Shown here piece after piece: positions 7,101 to 10,146 of a stretch of 10,146 bases of DNA (positions are counted from its first letter, which is position 1; each line of letters starts with the position of its first letter). The notes below the pieces were generated by a model. That model had not been told where the DNA came from. It worked only from the letters and a program-made list of their open reading frames with translations, and ran no database searches. The DNA comes from Triparma columacea. Its lineage: Eukaryota; Sar; Bolidophyceae; Parmales; Triparmaceae. Made by a program: the position numbers and the translations under genes. The DNA lies in the NCBI GenBank assembly GCA_030267965.1, contig BRYA01000219.1, forward strand, positions 1-10,146, in the 5' to 3' direction.

Positions 7101-10095
7101 GGAGCCTGTAGTCCTGGCTGTAGTCAATGTCCAGCACCCCCTTTGTGTGCCCCGCGAGGGTCTTCTTGAACTGGCTCGTCTGCAGGTCCCACATGCATAT
7201 TTTGGCGTCCATCCCGCAGCTGACGAGAGTGTGCAGGGAGGGGATGGAGTAAAGGTCGAGGATAGTGTCGGTGTGCATGTTCATGGACGTGACTGGAGCG
7301 AAAGATTTAGATGGGTCGTAGCCTGTGATTGTGACAAGCCCGGTCTTGGGGTTTTTCAGGCCTACGGGGGGGAGGGTTAGCTCTTGAGCACGGACTTAAT
7401 TGATGGAGGTCCACACACAACAATTGATACTACTAAGTCGGTCCCTTCCCTCTTACCTCCAGTGAAGAGAACCCCTGCCCCATCCCCTCCGAATGATCCC
7501 CCCCTCCCGTAGCTCGGGGCCCACTCCGTGGTCAGGATAGGTGCGGGTACCGGCAGCCTTTGGCACAGGTGGTACGACTGCTCGTCCCAGAACTGTATCG
7601 TGCAGTCTGTCGAGGTAGTTGCGAGGTACCCGAGCTCCGGTATGTGCCCGACGCTAAGGACGTCCCCGTCGTGCCCCTTGACCTCAGTCCACATGCTGGG
7701 CCTGAGGGTGTGCAGGTCAGAGAACTTGGCGGGGGTGAAGATCTTGAAGCTCTTGCTCCCCTGCTCGGTCAGGACTAGGCTCCCGTGGTCGCCGATGTCG
7801 TCGATTTGGAAAATCTTGCTGAGCTCCTTGTTGTAGCTCGTGTTGATCTTGTTTGTAGGTATGTACGGGCTTATCTTTGCCTCCTTCGTGACAACCGTGT
7901 CCTGAAAGCCCTCAACGACGTAGGACGTGAACTCGTCCCACGTGACGCTCCCTGTCTCCTTGTAGTCCACGCTCGAGAACAGGAGGCTGGCGGCCTCTGA
8001 GTTCTGGGCCTCCATCTTCAGCCTCCTCTCGTTCGCCTTGAGGATCATCTCGAGCTTCTCCTGCTCGGCCGTATCGTTGGCGTTCCCTGGTGGAGCCACC
8101 GTCGGGGGGCTAACGCTGTGGCCGAACCTGCTCGGCAGCAGCGTGGAGAAGCCGCTCTGCCCATTTCCAACAGGGTCGGTTGGGCCCATCATGAGGCTCT
8201 GTCTCTTAACCGTAGGGTCGGTTGGGCCCTGCATGACCTGCATGAGGCTCTGCCTCTTAACCGCAGGGTCAGTTGTGATCTGCATGACGCTCTGCCTCTT
8301 AACCGCAGGGTCGGATGTGACCTGCATGACGCTCTGTCTCTTATCCGCCGTGTCGAATGCCCCCATACCCTGCATGACAGAGCTGCGTTTAGCGTTGGGG
8401 TTGTAGGCTCCGGTCCCATTGCCAGAGGTGGAGCCTGGCATGTTGCTTGACCTTCGAGATGGTGCCGTTGGGGATAGGCTAGTCATCCTTGCAACGGGAC
8501 TGAAGGTGTCCCTGAAAGTTCGACGGGGTTCACGCACCCTGCCGGAGGAACCAGGAGTGGGCGAGTGGGTCCTCGAAACCTCAGGGTTTCTCGAAACTTG
8601 CTTGCTCTTGTAGGCCTTTATCATCCTTGCGTTCTGCTCAAACAGCTCCTTGGTTGACTTTGCCGTGTATGTTCCCGTTCCAAAGCCGACTATTTTCTTC
8701 TTCTTATTTCCTGACATGTTGTCCTCGGCCGTGTCCTTCGAGGGTACAATCTCCCAATCGGCTGCCATGCCGCCCTCTTTAGCCCCGTTGAGGAGGGTTG
8801 AGATTTTGTTGATGAACTGAGGTCCAGTTAAGCTTCTGCAAATGGCGCGTTGGGGGGGGGGGTGGGGGGTTAGAGATGGGATATATAGGTAGTTTTTCGA
8901 TTCTTTTCTTTTCCTCTTTTCTTCCCATCCCTCTCTCACCTATCCTTCTCACTATCGAATTCCCCCTTTAGCCATTTCATGCTTCCCTCATTCATAGCAA
9001 GTATGACGTCCCTAATAATTTTACCCTCCGTCTTATAAACCTCTGCAACCATATCGTCCTGACCGCCCTTCTTCTTACTCTCGTCCTCATCTTCCGGTTG
9101 GTATCCCTCAGGTCCGTATATATTCTTAATCCTAACGTCCCTCATCCCTGGAGTCTCCATTAAGGCTGGCCTGTAACAGAAGTCAAGCACGCCGGAAGAG
9201 TGGTTGACGTCGTGGGATGTTGTGATGTAGGAGGCGGTGGATATCAAACGGTTCGCCTCCTTCTGCGCGAGGAAAGCCTGGGGGTGACGGGGGGGGGGAG
9301 GTAAGTTGTGGTTGTAGGTTGTGTTTCTTAGAAACTAAATATCTCTCCACTATAAAGTCGGAAGCCTATTTCTCACCTTGAGTGCCGGTGATTCTACTGG
9401 TGATACAATAGTCTCAACCTCTAGGTCACTCTTGATCATGTCCGCCTTCGTGACTCTATTTTTGTTGTAGACGGCAATCCTAGGGTCGAACTTCTTGGGT
9501 TTTACCTTTGCGACCTTGGCCCTTGGAGACCTGTTTGTGTGGGAGGAGGGGGAGAAGGCGTCGCCTGGTAGAGACTGGTTGTGCGGAGCTATCATGTCGG
9601 CGCGCTTGGCTATACCGCCCCATGCCTCAGCCTTATGATGAGGGGGGGGGAGGAGGGAAGGAGCAAGGCGTCGTGGCGTGAGATTTTAGGTTCCCTTGTT
9701 CCCTTGTTCCCCCTTTATTTGGCGTCCCCCCCTCTCCCTCTCACCTGTTGTCCCCTTTGTAAGTTCCCTCCCGTTCTATGTGTCTTTGGTCTACCAGCCT
9801 CAAGTTGGCTAATCAAGCTCACGCCTATACTGCTAGTTCCTCCCACACCGTTACTACCACTCCCCCCCCCCTCCGTCCTGGCGGAGGCGATCTCCCTAAC
9901 TGAGCTGGGTAGGGATACAGTGTGTAAACCAGCTATCTTCCTTGTGTCAAGCCGAGGTACGTGAGGGGCAGAGGGGGGGGGGACGAGCTGACTAGGGTGG
10001 GGGGAAGATGGGGTGGAGGGGGAAGGGGAGGGGGAGGTTATGGAGGAGGGGACGACGAAACGATCAAAGGAGGAGAAGGGGGACGAGGAGGACAT
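4180..10095 (-). CDS. Large WD40-repeat protein with degenerate EF-hand, WDR49/WDR64/EFCAB8-like
   Basis: Seven exons (10095..9745, 9631..9377, 9277..8940, 8835..7457, 7361..5801, 5671..4319, 4210..4180) total 5268 bases, or 1755 residues plus TAA; every junction keeps phase (0, 0, 2, 1, 2, 2). Residues 1-315 are Ser/Pro/Lys-rich without a recognised domain. Then come K-R-Q-S repeats (464-530), one degenerate EF-hand loop (605-616), and WD40 repeats from about 700. Examples of repeat ends are TIQFWD (near 732), ICMWD, VMIWN, IKVWD, LKLWD, ILIWD (near 1368) and VKVWD (1464). Low-complexity inserts split the array at about 1014-1105 and 1504-1538. WD40 propellers are protein-binding scaffolds. 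EF-hand plus long WD40 array is the layout of the WDR49/WDR64 group, often linked to cilia, so a flagellar role is inferred only. The start at 10095 is the first ATG visible, but the frame stays open to the window edge, so an upstream start is possible. Splicing was not tested against RNA. Confidence 0.88.
4211..4318 (-). other. Intron 6 of the WD40 gene (108 bases)
   Basis: Donor AAG|GTGAGA at 4318, the same hexamer as introns 1-3; acceptor CACACACAG|GAGG ending at 4211, phase 2. ATCTAACAACC (CTAAC at 4234-4238) is a likely branch site. If unspliced, translation stops at once at the TGA inside the donor (4317-4315). An alternative acceptor CTCAG ending at 4251 would give a 68-base intron and a four-residue different tail (ENGI) after Arg 1746. 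The 108-base version fits the length of the other introns. Confidence 0.72.
4942..5046 (-). other. Acidic Ser/Asp/Glu-rich insert in the WD40 protein
   Basis: Residues about 1504-1538 are almost entirely Ser, Asp, Glu and Gly (for example SSSDSETDSS and GEDDGGTDEDDG). The stretch follows the VKVWD repeat and precedes a degenerate last part of the array. It has several acidophilic-kinase-type serines (S followed by D/E at +3). Confidence 0.75.
5672..5800 (-). other. Intron 5 of the WD40 gene (129 bases)
   Basis: Donor CAG|GTGAGC at 5800; acceptor TTGCGCAG|CTTT ending at 5672, phase 2, with split codon AG|C (Ser 1295). An earlier CTCTAAC followed by GATACAG looks like a branch and acceptor pair but gives the wrong frame, so the later acceptor was chosen. 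CAACTCACC shortly before it could be the branch site. Confidence 0.85.
6370..6645 (-). other. Low-complexity insert within the WD40 array
   Basis: Residues about 1014-1105 separate the repeat ending SLKLWD from the one starting EEITAMAF. The first half is Gly/Ala/Ser-rich (including a glycine run coded by 11 consecutive C on the plus strand at 6524-6534). The second half is Lys/Arg/Glu-rich (EEQRKRVEGEKMRR). It is best read as a flexible loop between propeller blades or between two propellers. Confidence 0.75.
7362..7456 (-). other. Intron 4 of the WD40 gene (95 bases)
   Basis: Donor GAG|GTAAGA at 7456; acceptor CCCCCCCGTAG|GCC ending at 7362, phase 1, with split codon G|GC (Gly 775). CTAAC at 7376-7380 (coding strand) lies just before the C tract. 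The splice joins VLFTG to GLKNPKTGLV within the WD40 array; without it the frame stops shortly after. Confidence 0.9.
7932..7967 (-). other. Degenerate EF-hand loop in the WD40 protein
   Basis: Residues 605-616 read DYKETGSVTWDE. Asp at position 1, Thr at 5, Gly at 6, Val at 8 and Glu at 12 match the canonical 12-residue Ca2+ loop, and flanking helices fit (AASLLFSSV before, FTSYVVEGF after). Position 3, normally Asp or Asn, is Lys, so Ca2+ binding is doubtful. No paired second EF-hand was found. Confidence 0.7.
8190..8390 (-). repeat. Coding tandem repeat carrying K-R-(Q/S)-S motifs
   Basis: Residues 464-530 of the WD40 protein hold five copies of a unit whose core is D-P-A-V-K-R-Q-S-(V/L)-M-Q. 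Their serines are at 466/467, 483, 497, 511 and 528. Spacing between the last four is 14, 14 and 17 residues (42, 42 and 51 bases), and the copies are nearly identical as DNA, which points to recent expansion. Two basic residues before X-Ser match the basophilic kinase (PKA-type) consensus. Confidence 0.88.
8836..8939 (-). other. Intron 3 of the WD40 gene (104 bases)
   Basis: Donor TAG|GTGAGA at 8939; acceptor ATTTGCAG|AAGC ending at 8836, phase 2, with split codon AG|A (Arg 315). CTAAC at 8869-8873 (coding strand) is a good branch-site candidate, followed by a long interrupted C run. Confidence 0.87.
9278..9376 (-). other. Intron 2 of the WD40 gene (99 bases)
   Basis: Donor AAG|GTGAGA at 9376; acceptor CCCCCAG|GCT ending at 9278, phase 0, joining ...SPALK to AFLAQKEAN. 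A second in-frame acceptor, GCGCAG at 9263, would remove five residues (AFLAQ). A coding-strand poly-C tract precedes the site. Confidence 0.8.
9632..9744 (-). other. Intron 1 of the WD40 gene (113 bases)
   Basis: Donor CAG|GTGAGA at 9744; acceptor CATAAG|GCTGAG ending at 9632, phase 0, joining ...RGQQ to AEAWGGIAKRAD. A second AG six bases further on (GAG) would also keep frame and drop two residues. A long C run on the coding strand (G run at 9642-9650 on plus) lies just before the acceptor and serves as its pyrimidine tract. The acceptor is the least certain in this gene because AAG is a weaker site than CAG. Confidence 0.72.
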
Positions 10096-10146
10096 GGGAA
10101 AATAGGGGTTGGGGTGGGGGGGGGGGTGGGGGGATAGGGGGGGGGG
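10096..10146. promoter_or_regulatory. G-run tract at the 5' end of the WD40 gene
   Basis: Plus-strand G runs lie at 10105-10108, 10111-10114, 10116-10126, 10128-10133 and 10137-10146, separated by 1-3 bases, so the strand could fold as a G-quadruplex. It is the template strand of the WD40 gene just upstream of the ATG; the coding strand is poly-C. No stop occurs in the gene's frame here, so it could also be coding. Confidence 0.55.

Noticed and set aside
8340..8390. CRISPR-like array from the regular repeats at 8190-8390
   Set aside because: The repeats are in-frame coding units with spacers that are themselves similar, all within one exon.
1..10146. A functional link between the START gene and the WD40 gene as a two-gene system
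   Set aside because: They are separate head-to-tail transcription units with 593 bases between them and share no domain or motif; adjacency alone in a eukaryote is weak evidence.

Overview
The window reads as nuclear DNA of a eukaryote, most likely a unicellular stramenopile alga. I lean towards a bolidophyte/Parmales-type organism because I recall similar multi-START proteins there, but the window does not prove it. The eukaryotic evidence is direct: two long protein-coding genes are broken by short (95-135 base) GT-AG introns, and the reading phase is restored exactly across every one. There are no operons, Shine-Dalgarno sites, tRNAs, rRNAs, insertion sequences or CRISPR arrays. Everything convincing is on the minus strand, so genes read from high to low coordinates.

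Right and centre (10095 down to 4180): one gene of seven exons, 1755 codons plus stop, encoding a large WD40-repeat protein. The N-terminal third is disordered and rich in Ser/Pro/Lys. It contains a run of K-R-Q-S motifs and a single degenerate EF-hand, and is followed by many WD40 repeats. The architecture (EF-hand before a long WD40 array) resembles the WDR49/WDR64/EFCAB8 group of animal and protist proteins.

Between the genes (3587-4179): a stretch without a gene. It is AT-rich next to the WD40 gene's 3' end, with a perfect 12-base inverted repeat, and pyrimidine-rich (plus strand) nearer the next gene.

Left (3586 down to 1, running off the window edge): a two-exon gene for a protein of more than 1150 residues. 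It has an N-terminal coiled-coil segment, an alanine-rich linker containing a ten-copy 15-base coding minisatellite, a second coiled coil, and then three successive START-like (StAR-related lipid-transfer/Bet v 1 fold) units. The first two are clear duplicates about 235 residues apart; the third is strongly diverged. The C-terminus lies outside the window.

The two genes are head-to-tail neighbours. Nothing in the sequence shows that they work together: one looks like a Ca2+/phosphorylation-responsive scaffold, possibly ciliary, and the other like a lipid-binding or membrane-contact protein. I found no complete undescribed system. The items most worth a second look are the triple START array, the periodic KRQS motif array and the inverted repeat.
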